Origin: Bradyrhizobium elkanii USDA 76
Lineage (GTDB): Bacteria > Pseudomonadota > Alphaproteobacteria > Rhizobiales > Xanthobacteraceae
Direction: 5' to 3'
Assembly: GCF_023278185.1 (NCBI RefSeq)
Contig: NZ_CP066356.1
Location: 8,734,001-8,798,000, forward strand
Length of the DNA stretch: 64,000 nucleotides
The translations under genes were made by a program, and so were the position numbers. This document shows positions 35,763 through 44,564 of this stretch, in pieces (the first letter of the stretch is position 1; every line of letters begins with the position of its first letter). The notes under the pieces were generated by a model that did no database searches, had not been told where the DNA came from, and was given only the letters and a program-made list of their open reading frames with translations.

Positions 35763-37034
35763 CTACTCCGCCGCGACGATGGTGCCTTCGACCTCGCCGA
35801 ACCCGACGCGATAGCCGTCGCCCTGGCACCAGCCGCGCATGACGAGCGAATCGCCGTCCTCCAGGAACGAGCGCGTGACGCCGCTGGCGAGCTCGACCGG
35901 CTCGGTGCCGTTCCAGCTGATTTCGAGCAGACTGCCGCGCTGATGCTTTTCGGGGCCGGAGATCGTGCCGCTCCCTAAGAGATCGCCGACATTCATCGCG
36001 CAGCCGCTGGAGGCATGGTGCACGAGCTGCTGCACCGACGACCAGTACATGTATTTGAAGTTGGTGCTGCAGATCGTCTTCGCCTCGTTCATCGCACCGG
36101 CACGCAGCGCGACGTCGAGCTGCATGTCGTAATTGTTCGGCTGGGTCTGCTTCAGGTACGCGAGCGGCTCGGGCTGCTGCGCCGGGCCTTGCATGCGGAA
36201 CGGCTCCAGCGCCTCGCGCGTCACCACCCAAGGGCTGATCGAGGTCGCGAACGCCTTGGCCTGGAACGGGCCGAGCGGCACGTATTCCCACTGCTGGATG
36301 TCGCGCGCGCTCCAGTCGTTGAGGATGACGAAGCCGAAGATCATCTCCTCGGCCTGCTTCTCGGTCAGCATCGCACCCATCGGCGAGGCCTGGCCAACCA
36401 CCACGCCCATCTCGAGCTCGAAGTCGAGCCGCTTGCAAGACCCGAAGCTCGGCACCTCCGCGGTCGGCGGCTTCAGCTGGCCGCGCGGACGCCGCACCTT
36501 GGTGCCCGACACGACGACAGTCGAGGCGCGACCATTGTAGCCGATCGGCATATGCAGCCAGTTCGGCTGCAGCGCATTGTCCTTGCCGCGGAACATGACG
36601 CCGACATTGGTGGCGTGCTCCTTCGACGAATAGAAATCGGTGTAGCCGGAGACGGCGAACGGCATGTGCAGCTTCACGTCGGCCATCGGGACCAGCGCCC
36701 GCGCCCGCAATTCCCTGTTGTCGCGCAGCTCCGGATGATCGGAGCGCAACAGCTCGCTGATCCGTGCCCGCGTCGCCGACCACACTTTCGGCCCGAGCGC
36801 CATGAAGGCGTTGAGCGATGGCTGCGAGAACACGCCGAGCGGCCCGACATCGAGCCGCGAGTCCTGCTCGAGCTCCCAGAGGTCGAGCACATAATCGCCG
36901 ATCGCAACGCCGACGCGCGGGGCAAGGCCATCCTTCGACGAGAACACACCGTAAGGCAGGTTCTGGATCGGGAAGTCGGAGGTGGGTGCGACGTCGATGA
37001 AGGAGCGGAGGGATGGGTCGTTGGGGTGGGGCAT
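35763..37034 (-). CDS. fahA: fumarylacetoacetase
   Basis: The 423-residue hydrolase splits fumarylacetoacetate to fumarate and acetoacetate, the last step of tyrosine breakdown. An SH3-like N-terminal domain (FSS..GLAPRVGVAIGDYVLDL) precedes the FAH fold with DFYSSKEHATNVGVMFRGK (substrate and catalytic His), LDFELEMGVVVG and ILNDWSARDIQQWEYVPLGPF for Ca2+ and catalytic residues. ATG 37034 is preceded by a weak site. It follows hmgA on the same strand after 212 bp of repeat sequence. Confidence 0.94.
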   Translation of the reverse strand: MPHPNDPSLRSFIDVAPTSDFPIQNLPYGVFSSKDGLAPRVGVAIGDYVLDLWELEQDSRLDVGPLGVFSQPSLNAFMALGPKVWSATRARISELLRSDHPELRDNRELRARALVPMADVKLHMPFAVSGYTDFYSSKEHATNVGVMFRGKDNALQPNWLHMPIGYNGRASTVVVSGTKVRRPRGQLKPPTAEVPSFGSCKRLDFELEMGVVVGQASPMGAMLTEKQAEEMIFGFVILNDWSARDIQQWEYVPLGPFQAKAFATSISPWVVTREALEPFRMQGPAQQPEPLAYLKQTQPNNYDMQLDVALRAGAMNEAKTICSTNFKYMYWSSVQQLVHHASSGCAMNVGDLLGSGTISGPEKHQRGSLLEISWNGTEPVELASGVTRSFLEDGDSLVMRGWCQGDGYRVGFGEVEGTIVAAE

Positions 37035-37076
37035 GGTGGTTCCGATGTGCAATCTGGTGCAACAGCTGATCTTCTT

Positions 37077-37239
37077 CACCCTCCCCTGGAGGGGGAGGGT
37101 CGACGCGAATGAAATGAGCGGCGGGGTGGGGTGACGGTCTATCCGCGAACACACCGCCCGTATTGAGAGATCACCCCACCCCGTTTCGCATTCCGCTTCG
37201 CTGCATGCGAACCGACCCTCCCCCTCCAGGGGAGGGTGG
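37077..37239. repeat. intergenic repeat between hmgA and fahA
   Basis: Inverted arms CACCCTCCCCTGGAGGGGGA near 37077 and GACCCTCCCCCTCCAGGGGA near 37214, with inner GGGGTGGGGTGA / TCACCCCACCCC, make a long imperfect hairpin inside the catabolic operon. Confidence 0.72.
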
Positions 37240-37246
37240 AGTTGTA

Positions 37247-38593
37247 TTACGGCTTGTTCGGGTCGAACTTCTTCTCGAGGCCCTTCCAGCAATCCGAGTA
37301 ATCGTCCTGCAGCGTCGACGAGGTCGCGGCGTGCTGCGTCACGCGCTGCGGAAATCGGGTCTCGAACATGAAGGCCATCGTGCCGGTCAGCTTCACCGGC
37401 TTCAGCTCGCTGTTGCTGGCGTGCTCGAAGGCTTCGCGGTCGGGGCCGTGCGGCAGCATGCAATTGTGCAAGCTGATGCCGCCGGGCACAAAGCCCTGCG
37501 GCTTGGCGTCGTAGACACCGTAGATCAAGCCCATGAACTCCGACATGATGTTCATGTGGTACCACGGCGGACGGAAGGTGTTGTCGGCCACCATCCAGCG
37601 CTCCGGGAAGATCACGAAGTCGATGTTCGCGGTGCCCGCGGTCTCCGACGGCGAGGTCAGCACCGTGAAGATCGAGGGATCGGGATGATCGAAGGCGATC
37701 GCGCCGACCGGCGAGAAGGTACGCAAGTCGTATTTGTAGGGCGCGTAATTGCCGTGCCAGGCAACCACGTCGATCGGCGAATGCGGCAGCGTGGTCTTGA
37801 ACAGCGAGCCGCCCCACTTGACGTAGAGCTCGGTCGGCGTGTCCTGGTCCTCGTAAGCAGCCACCGGCGTCAGGAAGTCGCGCGAATTGGCCAGGCAGTT
37901 GGCGCCGATCGGGCCGCGCTCCGGCAACGTGAACGCGCCGCCGTAGTTCTCGCAGAGATAGCCGCGCGCCGGGCCGCCGGGAATTTCGACGCGGAATTTC
38001 ACGCCGCGCGGGATCACGACGATCTCGCCCGGCTCGGCGTCGATGCGGCCGAACTCGGTGACGAAGCGCAGATTGCCCTGCTGCAGCACGAACATCATCT
38101 CGCCATCGGCATTGTAGAAATGCTGATCGACCATCGATTTGGTGATGAGATAGATGTGTGCCGCCATGCCGGCCTGGGTGTTGGCATCACCCGCCGTGGT
38201 CATGGTCTGCACGCCCTGCAGGAAGGTCATGTCCTGCTTCGGGATCGGCGCGGGGTCCCAGCGCAGCTGTGCGATCGGCATGTCGTATTCGTGGCACGGC
38301 GCGGTGCGCCACAACCCGCTATCTGCCTTGGCGAAGCGGCCGGAATGCCGCACCGACGGGCGGATGCGGTACAGCCAGGAGCGCTCATTGGTGCCGCGCG
38401 GCGCCGTGAACGGCGAGCCGGACAATTGCTCGGCATAAAGCCCGTAGGCGCAGCGCTGCGGCGAATTGCGCCCCATCGGCAGCGCGCCGGGCAAGGCCTC
38501 GGTCTCGAAGCTGTTGCCGAAGCCGGACATGTAGCCCGGGGTGACTTGCCCCGAGCTGCGCACGATCTGATCAGGCGAGGTATTGATGTTCAT
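37247..38593 (-). CDS. hmgA: homogentisate 1,2-dioxygenase
   Basis: The 448-residue Fe(II) enzyme opens the homogentisate ring to maleylacetoacetate. The ATG at 38593 has GGAGG seven bases upstream. Family blocks visible are [20 protein letters not shown], the cupin core with [18 protein letters not shown], and the iron-ligand region [18 protein letters not shown] ... [11 protein letters not shown]. It starts two bases after the MBL gene stop, so it is in that operon. A maleylacetoacetate isomerase is not in the window. Confidence 0.95.
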   Translation of the reverse strand: MNINTSPDQIVRSSGQVTPGYMSGFGNSFETEALPGALPMGRNSPQRCAYGLYAEQLSGSPFTAPRGTNERSWLYRIRPSVRHSGRFAKADSGLWRTAPCHEYDMPIAQLRWDPAPIPKQDMTFLQGVQTMTTAGDANTQAGMAAHIYLITKSMVDQHFYNADGEMMFVLQQGNLRFVTEFGRIDAEPGEIVVIPRGVKFRVEIPGGPARGYLCENYGGAFTLPERGPIGANCLANSRDFLTPVAAYEDQDTPTELYVKWGGSLFKTTLPHSPIDVVAWHGNYAPYKYDLRTFSPVGAIAFDHPDPSIFTVLTSPSETAGTANIDFVIFPERWMVADNTFRPPWYHMNIMSEFMGLIYGVYDAKPQGFVPGGISLHNCMLPHGPDREAFEHASNSELKPVKLTGTMAFMFETRFPQRVTQHAATSSTLQDDYSDCWKGLEKKFDPNKP

Positions 38594-38595
38594 CG

Positions 38596-39549
38596 CTATC
38601 CTCCTTGCAGGGCGGCCCACATTTCCTGGTCGCGCTTGTCGGTCCAGATCACGGGATCGTCGATCCCGGACGCCTCGTCATAGGCGCGCGAAACGTTGAA
38701 CGGCAGGCAGTGTTCGTAGATCGCAAAACTCGAGAACTTCGGATCCATCACCTCGCGCGTCGCCGCCATCGATTCCTTCAGGCTGCGGCCCTTGGCGACG
38801 GACGATTCGGCGGCGCCGTAGAGCGTGGTGACGAAATCGCGGGTCATCGCGATCGCATCGCGCCCGGTGGCGAGGCCCTTCAGCGCATCGCCGCGGCCCG
38901 GCGCGATCGCCTTCGGATTGAAGGCGCGGATCTCGTTCAAGGTCGTCGGCCATTCGCGCAAATGCGCATCGCCGCAATAGCAGGCCGAGTGATATTCGAT
39001 CAGATCGCCGGAGAACATCACCTCGGCATCCGGCACCCAAGCGACGATGTCGCCCGAGGTATGGCCGGCGCCGAGCTGCATCAGCCGCACCTCGCGCTTG
39101 CCGAGATAGATCGACATCTCGCCTTCGAAGGTCAGCGTCGGCCAGGTCAGGCCGGGGATGCTCGCCGCATCCTGGAACAGGCGCGGGAAGCGGCCATATT
39201 CGGAATCCCAATCCTGCTGGCCGCGCTCCTCGATCAGGCGATAGGTTTCCTGCGAGGCCACGATGCCCTGCGCGTGATAGGCGGAGGCGCCGAGCACGCG
39301 CACCGCATGATAATGCGACAGCACGACATACTTGATCGGCTTGTCGGTGACGGTCTTGACCCGCTCGATCACCTTGTTGGCCATCGCCGGCGTCGCCTGC
39401 GCGTCGAACACCAGGCAGCCGTCGTCGCCGACGATCACGGCGGTGTTGGGATCGCCCTCGGCGGTGAAGGCATAGAGATCGGTGCCGATCTCGGAGAAGG
39501 TGACCTTCTTCTCCGCGAGATCCGTGGTCGATGCGAAACCTTTGGCCAT
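38596..39549 (-). CDS. metallo-beta-lactamase-fold protein of the homogentisate operon
   Basis: The 317-residue protein starts at ATG 39549. It has the MBL fold ([49 protein letters not shown]). The canonical HxHxDH metal motif is altered: His79-Tyr-His81-Ala-Val83-Arg84, so the Asp and last His are missing, while the later His and Asp ligands remain. One metal site may survive. Homologues sit in similar homogentisate operons, so it probably acts on a pathway intermediate or by-product; the reaction is unknown. Confidence 0.82.
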   Translation of the reverse strand: MAKGFASTTDLAEKKVTFSEIGTDLYAFTAEGDPNTAVIVGDDGCLVFDAQATPAMANKVIERVKTVTDKPIKYVVLSHYHAVRVLGASAYHAQGIVASQETYRLIEERGQQDWDSEYGRFPRLFQDAASIPGLTWPTLTFEGEMSIYLGKREVRLMQLGAGHTSGDIVAWVPDAEVMFSGDLIEYHSACYCGDAHLREWPTTLNEIRAFNPKAIAPGRGDALKGLATGRDAIAMTRDFVTTLYGAAESSVAKGRSLKESMAATREVMDPKFSSFAIYEHCLPFNVSRAYDEASGIDDPVIWTDKRDQEMWAALQGG

Positions 39550-39576
39550 CAGTTCAATCCTGTCCGTTTGCTCAGT

Positions 39577-39624
39577 GCTATTGCTATTGCTGTTGCTGTT
39601 GCTGTTGCTGTTGTTGCTGCTGGC
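39577..39624. repeat. CAACAG microsatellite at the 3' end of the DUF2783 gene
   Basis: On the minus strand the sequence is a run of CAA/CAG codons, mostly alternating, that continues past the stop as CAATAG repeats. The stop codon TAG is a CAG unit with one C to T change. Confidence 0.88.
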
Positions 39625-39823
39625 TGGCGTCCAGCATCCGCCGCTTCGCCAGCGCGATCGCCTCGCGCAGCACGTCGAGATCGCCGATATGGTTGGCGAG
39701 CACCAGAACCAGCGCGGCATCGAGATCGGCGCTCTGCGCCTCGGTGAGGCCGCGATGGGCCTCGACGATGGCGCGAAAGGCGTCATCGGGCTTTGCGAAG
39801 TTCGAACTGGTCGACAGCGCCAT
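39584..39823 (-). CDS. DUF2783 protein with polyglutamine tail
   Basis: The 79-residue protein has the DUF2783 core (FAKPDDAFRAIVEAHRGLTE, then DAALVLVLANHIGDLDVLREAI) and a C-terminal run of 12 glutamines. The core is found next to aromatic hydroxylases in hmg clusters, function unknown; it may be an accessory factor for the FAD hydroxylase encoded 9 bp upstream. The tail is made by a CAACAG repeat and probably varies in length between strains. Confidence 0.85.
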   Translation of the reverse strand: MALSTSSNFAKPDDAFRAIVEAHRGLTEAQSADLDAALVLVLANHIGDLDVLREAIALAKRRMLDASQQQQQQQQQQQQ

Positions 39824-39832
39824 GACTGCTCC

Positions 39833-41461
39833 TCAGTTCAGGCCGGCTGCGCGCGCCAGCGCCGCATCGAGCGCGGGCCGCGCCGCGTTGCGGAAGCGTG
39901 CCGCGACATAACCGTCCGGCCGCAGCAGATAGGCGGTGCCGGGCTCGGCGTCGTAGCGCTTGCCGACAAGGCCCTGCGCGTCGACCAGCCCACCCTCGCC
40001 GCCGACCCGGATGCTGCCGACGCCGTCCGGCACATCGGCAACCGCGCCATTGCCAAACTCCAGCAGCGTGAAACGCGTTCCCTGCTTGATGAAAACGTCG
40101 GTCAGGTAGGTGGAACCGCCGCCCTGCTCCGTCACCGGCGCATCCGGCATCGAGGCGCCCGGCCGCGGGCCGCCGCGCCAATCGTCGCGATCTTCGCTCG
40201 ACAGCGGCGTGTCGTAGACCGACGGCACCGAGAGCCGCCCGCCATTGACCATGCGCTTGCCGAACTCGGTGTCCTTGGCGAGCGACAGCACGGCTTGGCG
40301 CAGCCGCGCTTCCTGTTTCGTCACCGGCGCCATGAAGTCGGTCGAACGGGTCGACTCGCGGATATTCTCATCCGCCGCCGCGCTGCGCTCGATGTGATAG
40401 CTCTCCAGCAAGCCCTCCGGCGACAGCCGGCGCAGCACACGGTCGAGCTTCCACGCCAGATTCTCGGCGTCCTCGAGCCCGGAATTGGCGCCGCGCGCGC
40501 CGAACGGCGAGACCTGATGGGCGGAATCACCGGCAAAGATCACCCGGCCGTGGATGAATTTGGCCATCCGGCGGCACTGGAACTTATAGAGCGAGATCCA
40601 TTCGAACTCGAACTTGTCGTGGCCGAGCATGCGCTCGATCCGCGGCCGGACGTTCTCCGGCTGCTTCTCGGCCACCGGATCGGCATCCGGGTTGAGCTGC
40701 AGGTCGATCCGCCAGATATCGTCCGGCTGCTTGTGCAGCAGCGCCGAGCGCCCGGCATGGAACGGCGGATCGAACCAGAACCAGCGCTCGGTCGGGAACG
40801 CCGCCGTCATCTTCACGTCGGCGATCAGGAACTGGTCCTCGAACACCTGGCCTGCAAACTCCGCGCCGACCATCTGCCGCAGCGACGAGCGGGCGCCGTC
40901 GCAGGCGACGACAAAGGAGGCGCGCACCTGATAGGAGCCGTCCGGAGTTGCGATGGTCAGCGCAACGCCATCGTTGCGGCTCTCCAGCGCGATCACCTTG
41001 TTGCGCCAGCGCAGGTCGATTTCAGGCAGTTGCCCGACCCGGTCGACCAGATACGCCTCGGCGTAGAACTGCTGCAGGTTGATGAAGGCAGGCCGCTTGT
41101 GGCCTTCCTCCGGAAGCAAATTGAACTGGTAAAGCTGCGAGGCGCCGTGGAAGATCTTGCCGACGCTCCACACCACGCCCTTCTCGACCATGCGGTCACC
41201 GACGCCGAGGCGATCCCAGAACTCCAGCGAGCGCTTCGAGAAGCAGATCGCGCGCGAGCCCTCGCCGATCCGGTCGGCGTCGTCGAGCAGCACCACGCGC
41301 TGGCCGCGCTGCGCGAGGTCGATCGCGAGCGACAGTCCGACCGGCCCGGCGCCGACCACGACGACCGGATGCTCCGCGACATTGGCGCCCGAGCGGTCCT
41401 GGTCGGGATGACGGCGATAGCCGAACTGGGTTTTGGCCTGTGCCGTGTTGGCGTGTGCCAT
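39833..41461 (-). CDS. class A FAD-dependent aromatic hydroxylase
   Basis: The 542-residue monooxygenase has the p-hydroxybenzoate hydroxylase fold: GAGPVGLSLAIDLA near residue 37 for FAD, ACDGARSSLR near 187 and the GD motif FAGDSAHQVSPFGARGANSG near 313. A C-terminal thioredoxin-like domain is suggested by the length. It heads the operon with DUF2783, MBL, hmgA and fahA, so a likely job is to make homogentisate, for example from 3-hydroxyphenylacetate; that substrate is inferred from context. A divergent MarR regulator lies 168 bp away. Confidence 0.88.
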   Translation of the reverse strand: MAHANTAQAKTQFGYRRHPDQDRSGANVAEHPVVVVGAGPVGLSLAIDLAQRGQRVVLLDDADRIGEGSRAICFSKRSLEFWDRLGVGDRMVEKGVVWSVGKIFHGASQLYQFNLLPEEGHKRPAFINLQQFYAEAYLVDRVGQLPEIDLRWRNKVIALESRNDGVALTIATPDGSYQVRASFVVACDGARSSLRQMVGAEFAGQVFEDQFLIADVKMTAAFPTERWFWFDPPFHAGRSALLHKQPDDIWRIDLQLNPDADPVAEKQPENVRPRIERMLGHDKFEFEWISLYKFQCRRMAKFIHGRVIFAGDSAHQVSPFGARGANSGLEDAENLAWKLDRVLRRLSPEGLLESYHIERSAAADENIRESTRSTDFMAPVTKQEARLRQAVLSLAKDTEFGKRMVNGGRLSVPSVYDTPLSSEDRDDWRGGPRPGASMPDAPVTEQGGGSTYLTDVFIKQGTRFTLLEFGNGAVADVPDGVGSIRVGGEGGLVDAQGLVGKRYDAEPGTAYLLRPDGYVAARFRNAARPALDAALARAAGLN

Positions 41462-41629
41462 TGCGTGACCCTGGGTGTTCCCTTGTGCCGACAGCCTTTG
41501 GCTGCGTCTTATGTGACCGGCCTACGACGGCGAGCTTGCGAGCCGGGCGCGACCTTGCTAAATTAGTCTCATCTGCAACTATCTTAAACTCCTAGCCGCG
41601 GCCGCCGTCAACTCAAATTGGAGGGATTT

Positions 41630-42190
41630 TTGGCAAGGACCTCAGCAAGCCAGCCTCCAGTCCGGCCGCGCAGCGCCGTGGAAGCGGATGAGCGCGACAA
41701 CGCCGCACCGACGAAGAAGCGCCTCGATCTCTTCCACTTCATGCCGTTCCGTCTGAACCGGGTGGCGGCCGAGGTGTCCTCGGCGCTGTCGAGCGAGTAT
41801 CAAACGCGCTACGGCCTCGACATTCCGGAGTGGCGCGTGCTCGCAACGCTCGGCTTCCGCAGCGATCCCTGCAGCGCGCAATACATCGCGCACTGCACAC
41901 GCACCCATAAATCCACCATCAGCCGCGCGGTGTCGGCGCTGATGGAGCGCGAGATCGTCGAGCGCGTCGAGAACGCCGACGACCGCCGCGAATTCCGCCT
42001 GCGACTGACCAAAGCGGGCCAGGCGCTCTACGAGGAGCTGATCCCGCGCCTGCTGCGCAAGGAACAGGAGATCCTGTCCTGCCTCTCCGCGCAGGAACGT
42101 CGCGACCTCGGCCGCCTGCTCGGCAAGGTCGAGAGCAGCCTCGAACTGGTGCAGACCAGCGAAGAGGCCGACGCCAAGGACGCGTATTAG
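41630..42190 (+). CDS. MarR-family transcriptional regulator
   Basis: Start is TTG 41630, with GGAGGG five bases upstream; an earlier in-frame TTG at 41618 would place that site inside the gene. The 186-residue protein has a Lys/Arg-rich start, then the MarR winged helix (DIPEWRVLATLGF, recognition helix HKSTISRAVSALMEREIVER, wing DDRREFRLRLTKAG). It is divergent from the aromatic hydroxylase operon and is the likely local regulator, presumably responding to an aromatic acid. Confidence 0.88.
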   Translation: MARTSASQPPVRPRSAVEADERDNAAPTKKRLDLFHFMPFRLNRVAAEVSSALSSEYQTRYGLDIPEWRVLATLGFRSDPCSAQYIAHCTRTHKSTISRAVSALMEREIVERVENADDRREFRLRLTKAGQALYEELIPRLLRKEQEILSCLSAQERRDLGRLLGKVESSLELVQTSEEADAKDAY

Positions 42191-42211
42191 GCCACGGCCA
42201 CACACTCCGCT

Positions 42212-42332
42212 GTCGTCCTGGCGAAAGCCAGGACCCATACGCCGCGGCCGGTGTTGTGAACGGGACTCGTCGTCGCAGCGAGCCCAACAAAAGACATTTG
42301 TGGTTATGGGTCCTGGCTTTCGTCAGGACGAC
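42212..42332. repeat. composite palindromic intergenic repeat, copy C
   Basis: Facing units at 42212-42239 and 42305-42332 match copy A; the right unit has one mismatch (CGTCAGG). Confidence 0.85.
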
Positions 42333-42377
42333 GCCGGGGTTGGCATCGCGCCTCGCCCTACGCAGCTTGATCTCTCC

Positions 42378-42415
42378 GTCATTCCGGGGCGTGCGCTTCG
42401 CGAGCCCCGGAATGA
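42378..42415. terminator. hairpin downstream of the dehydrogenase gene
   Basis: GTCATTCCGGGGC / GCCCCGGAATGAC with a 12-base loop lies just past the minus-strand stop at 42427. It may act as a terminator for that gene, but is also a common repeat type. Confidence 0.5.
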
Positions 42416-42426
42416 CGACGGGCGAG

Positions 42427-43308
42427 CTATGCCCGATCGATATGCTTGGCGATAACAGGGAAGTAATTGTCCTTCGATCCCTTGTCGATCGCTTCCTGCA
42501 GCACCGTGCCGATCAGTTCCGCGCCGCGGATCTTGATGCCGGCATCGGCGGCGAGTTCCAGCGCGTAGGACAGATCCTTCAGCGCATATTCGGTCGAGAA
42601 TGCGCGCTCGGGAAACACGCCGGGCACGATCGCCTTCATGCCGTGGTTGCGCAGCGCAAAGCTGTCGGCCGAGCCCTTCGACAAGGTCTCCAGCAGCAGT
42701 TTTGGATCGACGCCATTGTGCTTCGCCACCGCGACGGCCTCGGCCAGCGCATTCACGGTCTCGAACAGCACCATGTTGTTGAGAATCTTGGTCACCTGCC
42801 CGGCGCCGACGTCGCCGCAATTGGTGACGTCGGTGGCAAAGCAGCGGATCAAGGGCTCGATCGCGGCATAGAGCGCGGGCACCGCGCCGACCATCACGCT
42901 GAGCGTGCCGTCCTGCGCCGCCTGCCGCGTGCGCGCGATCGGCGCGTCGACCCACGCCGCGCCCTTGGCCTGCAACTGCGCCGCGAAATCGCGGGTCTGG
43001 CTGACTGAAGACGTGCCGAGATCGACCACGATCTGGCCGCTTCTCGTGTTCTTCAAGATGCCGTCGCCTTCGAACACCGCGCGCACGTGCCTGGCGCTCG
43101 GCAAGCAGAGGAACAGCACGTCGCTCTGCTTGATGACGTCGGCGACCGACGCCGCAACCTCGGCACCGTCGGCGCGCAACCGCTGCAGCGGTTCGGCCGA
43201 GAGGTCGAACACGACAACGCGCTTGCCGCTCTTCTTGACCAGGTTGCGGCAAATCGGCTCACCCATCACGCCGAGGCCGATGAACCCGAGAGGTTTATTG
43301 TCAGTCAT
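42427..43308 (-). CDS. NAD(P)-dependent beta-hydroxyacid dehydrogenase
   Basis: The 293-residue enzyme is of the 3-hydroxyisobutyrate dehydrogenase/6-phosphogluconate dehydrogenase-like group. GFIGLGVMGEPI is the nucleotide-binding loop, FLCLPSARHV and VDLGTSS follow, and GAGQVTKILNNM holds the catalytic Lys. The substrate loop, usually DAPVSGG, reads DAPIARTRQAA here, so the substrate may differ from 3-hydroxyisobutyrate. It may share a transcript with the MBL gene 60 bp upstream. Confidence 0.86.
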   Translation of the reverse strand: MTDNKPLGFIGLGVMGEPICRNLVKKSGKRVVVFDLSAEPLQRLRADGAEVAASVADVIKQSDVLFLCLPSARHVRAVFEGDGILKNTRSGQIVVDLGTSSVSQTRDFAAQLQAKGAAWVDAPIARTRQAAQDGTLSVMVGAVPALYAAIEPLIRCFATDVTNCGDVGAGQVTKILNNMVLFETVNALAEAVAVAKHNGVDPKLLLETLSKGSADSFALRNHGMKAIVPGVFPERAFSTEYALKDLSYALELAADAGIKIRGAELIGTVLQEAIDKGSKDNYFPVIAKHIDRA

Positions 43309-43368
43309 GTCGCTTCTTCTTTGACGTTTCTTGACGTGTTGCAGACGCGCCTCGCCGAATCGGCGAAG

Positions 43369-44175
43369 CTATTTCGCGAACGATCGCGACGGCGCCAGAT
43401 GCAGCGCGAACGCATCGACCTTGTCGCTGGCGCGCGGATAGATCTCGCTGACGATCGGGTCGTGACCGGGAATGAAGCGATCGGGATGACCGGCCAGTCG
43501 CTCGACGGTCTCCCAGCCTTGCGCCATGTCGCCGACATTGTAGACGATCGGGAACGGGCTACGCTTGTGCAGGTTCGCATAATAATGCGCGGCGTCGGAC
43601 GCCAGCACGACCGGGCCGCGCGCGGTCTCGATGCGCACCACCTGCAGGCCGTCGGAATGGCCGCCGACGCGATGCACGGTGACGCCGGGCGCGATCTCGC
43701 CGTCGCCGGAGTGGAAGGTGACGCGCTCGCCATAGACGTGGCGCACCATCTGCGTGACGTGTTCGATGGAGAACGGATGCCGCAGCATGCCGTTGCACAT
43801 GCAGCGGCCGGTCGCGTAGCTCATCTCACGTTCCTGCAGATGGAATTTGGCGTTCGGGAAGCGATCCAGATTGCCGGCATGGTCGTAGTGCAGATGGGTG
43901 ACGACGACGTCCTTGATGCTATCGGCACTGACGCCGAAACCGGCCAGCGCATCGACCGGGTTGAGCGTCAGCTTGCGGGCGCGCGCCTTGGCCTCCTCGG
44001 CGTTGAAGCCGGTGTCGACCAGGATGTCACGGCCATGGCCACGGATCAGCCAGACGAAATAATCCAGGTCTTGCGCGGTGGTATCGTGCGGATCGGGCAC
44101 CAGGAAGTTGAGGTGGGGCGTGCGCGGCGACATCGTCGCATAGCGCAGGGCGTAGATCTCGTAGGCGTTTCCCAT
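43369..44175 (-). CDS. MBL-fold hydrolase, N-acyl-homoserine-lactonase-like
   Basis: Starting at ATG 44175 the product has 268 residues. The metal motif THLHYDHAGN (HxHxDH) is complete, with later His in GGHSDG, Asp in VLASDAAHYY and His in IPGHDP. This arrangement matches the AHL lactonase (AiiA/AttM-like) branch of the MBL superfamily, which opens lactone rings of quorum signals. No luxI/luxR pair is in the window, so a lactone other than AHL is possible. Cytoplasmic: no signal peptide. Confidence 0.84.
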   Translation of the reverse strand: MGNAYEIYALRYATMSPRTPHLNFLVPDPHDTTAQDLDYFVWLIRGHGRDILVDTGFNAEEAKARARKLTLNPVDALAGFGVSADSIKDVVVTHLHYDHAGNLDRFPNAKFHLQEREMSYATGRCMCNGMLRHPFSIEHVTQMVRHVYGERVTFHSGDGEIAPGVTVHRVGGHSDGLQVVRIETARGPVVLASDAAHYYANLHKRSPFPIVYNVGDMAQGWETVERLAGHPDRFIPGHDPIVSEIYPRASDKVDAFALHLAPSRSFAK

Positions 44176-44564
44176 CGGTTTCGCTCTTGTTTGCAAGGCC
44201 TGTCTTGAACGGCTTGTCTTTGCATGGCCTGCCGTCCTGAACACAAAGCCATCGCCTCGCGCAAAGGTCAAACCGCGCGGCGCGTGATGAGCGCATGACA
44301 GGGTGGCGACAGCCGTTGTGAGTGCAAGCACATTATCGGCTCACAGGAGCCAGCACCATGCCGTGACGGCGATGGCCGCCATGACCGTGTGCTGTTGCAC
44401 TGCGGTCTCACCAGGATCACCGCGACAAACGATGCTGCCGCGAGCCGTTGACGGGGGTTTGGCCGTGGTTTGATAATGGATTTTCGCTAGAGTAAGGTTC
44501 CCGAGGCGCAGGCTGGAAGCGGCGCCGTTTCATTGGAATGCCGCGATCTGGATTTGCTGCGATT
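44176..44564. other. divergent region upstream of the orthocaspase-like gene
   Basis: I see no gene in these 389 bases. They hold the upstream regions of the MBL gene (minus) and the caspase-fold gene (plus). An alternative start for the latter at 44538 falls at the right end. No operator stands out. Confidence 0.45.

Noticed and set aside
37035..37817. Upstream extension of the fahA frame
   Set aside because: It is antisense/out-of-frame sequence over the repeat and the end of hmgA; fumarylacetoacetase homology begins at 37034.
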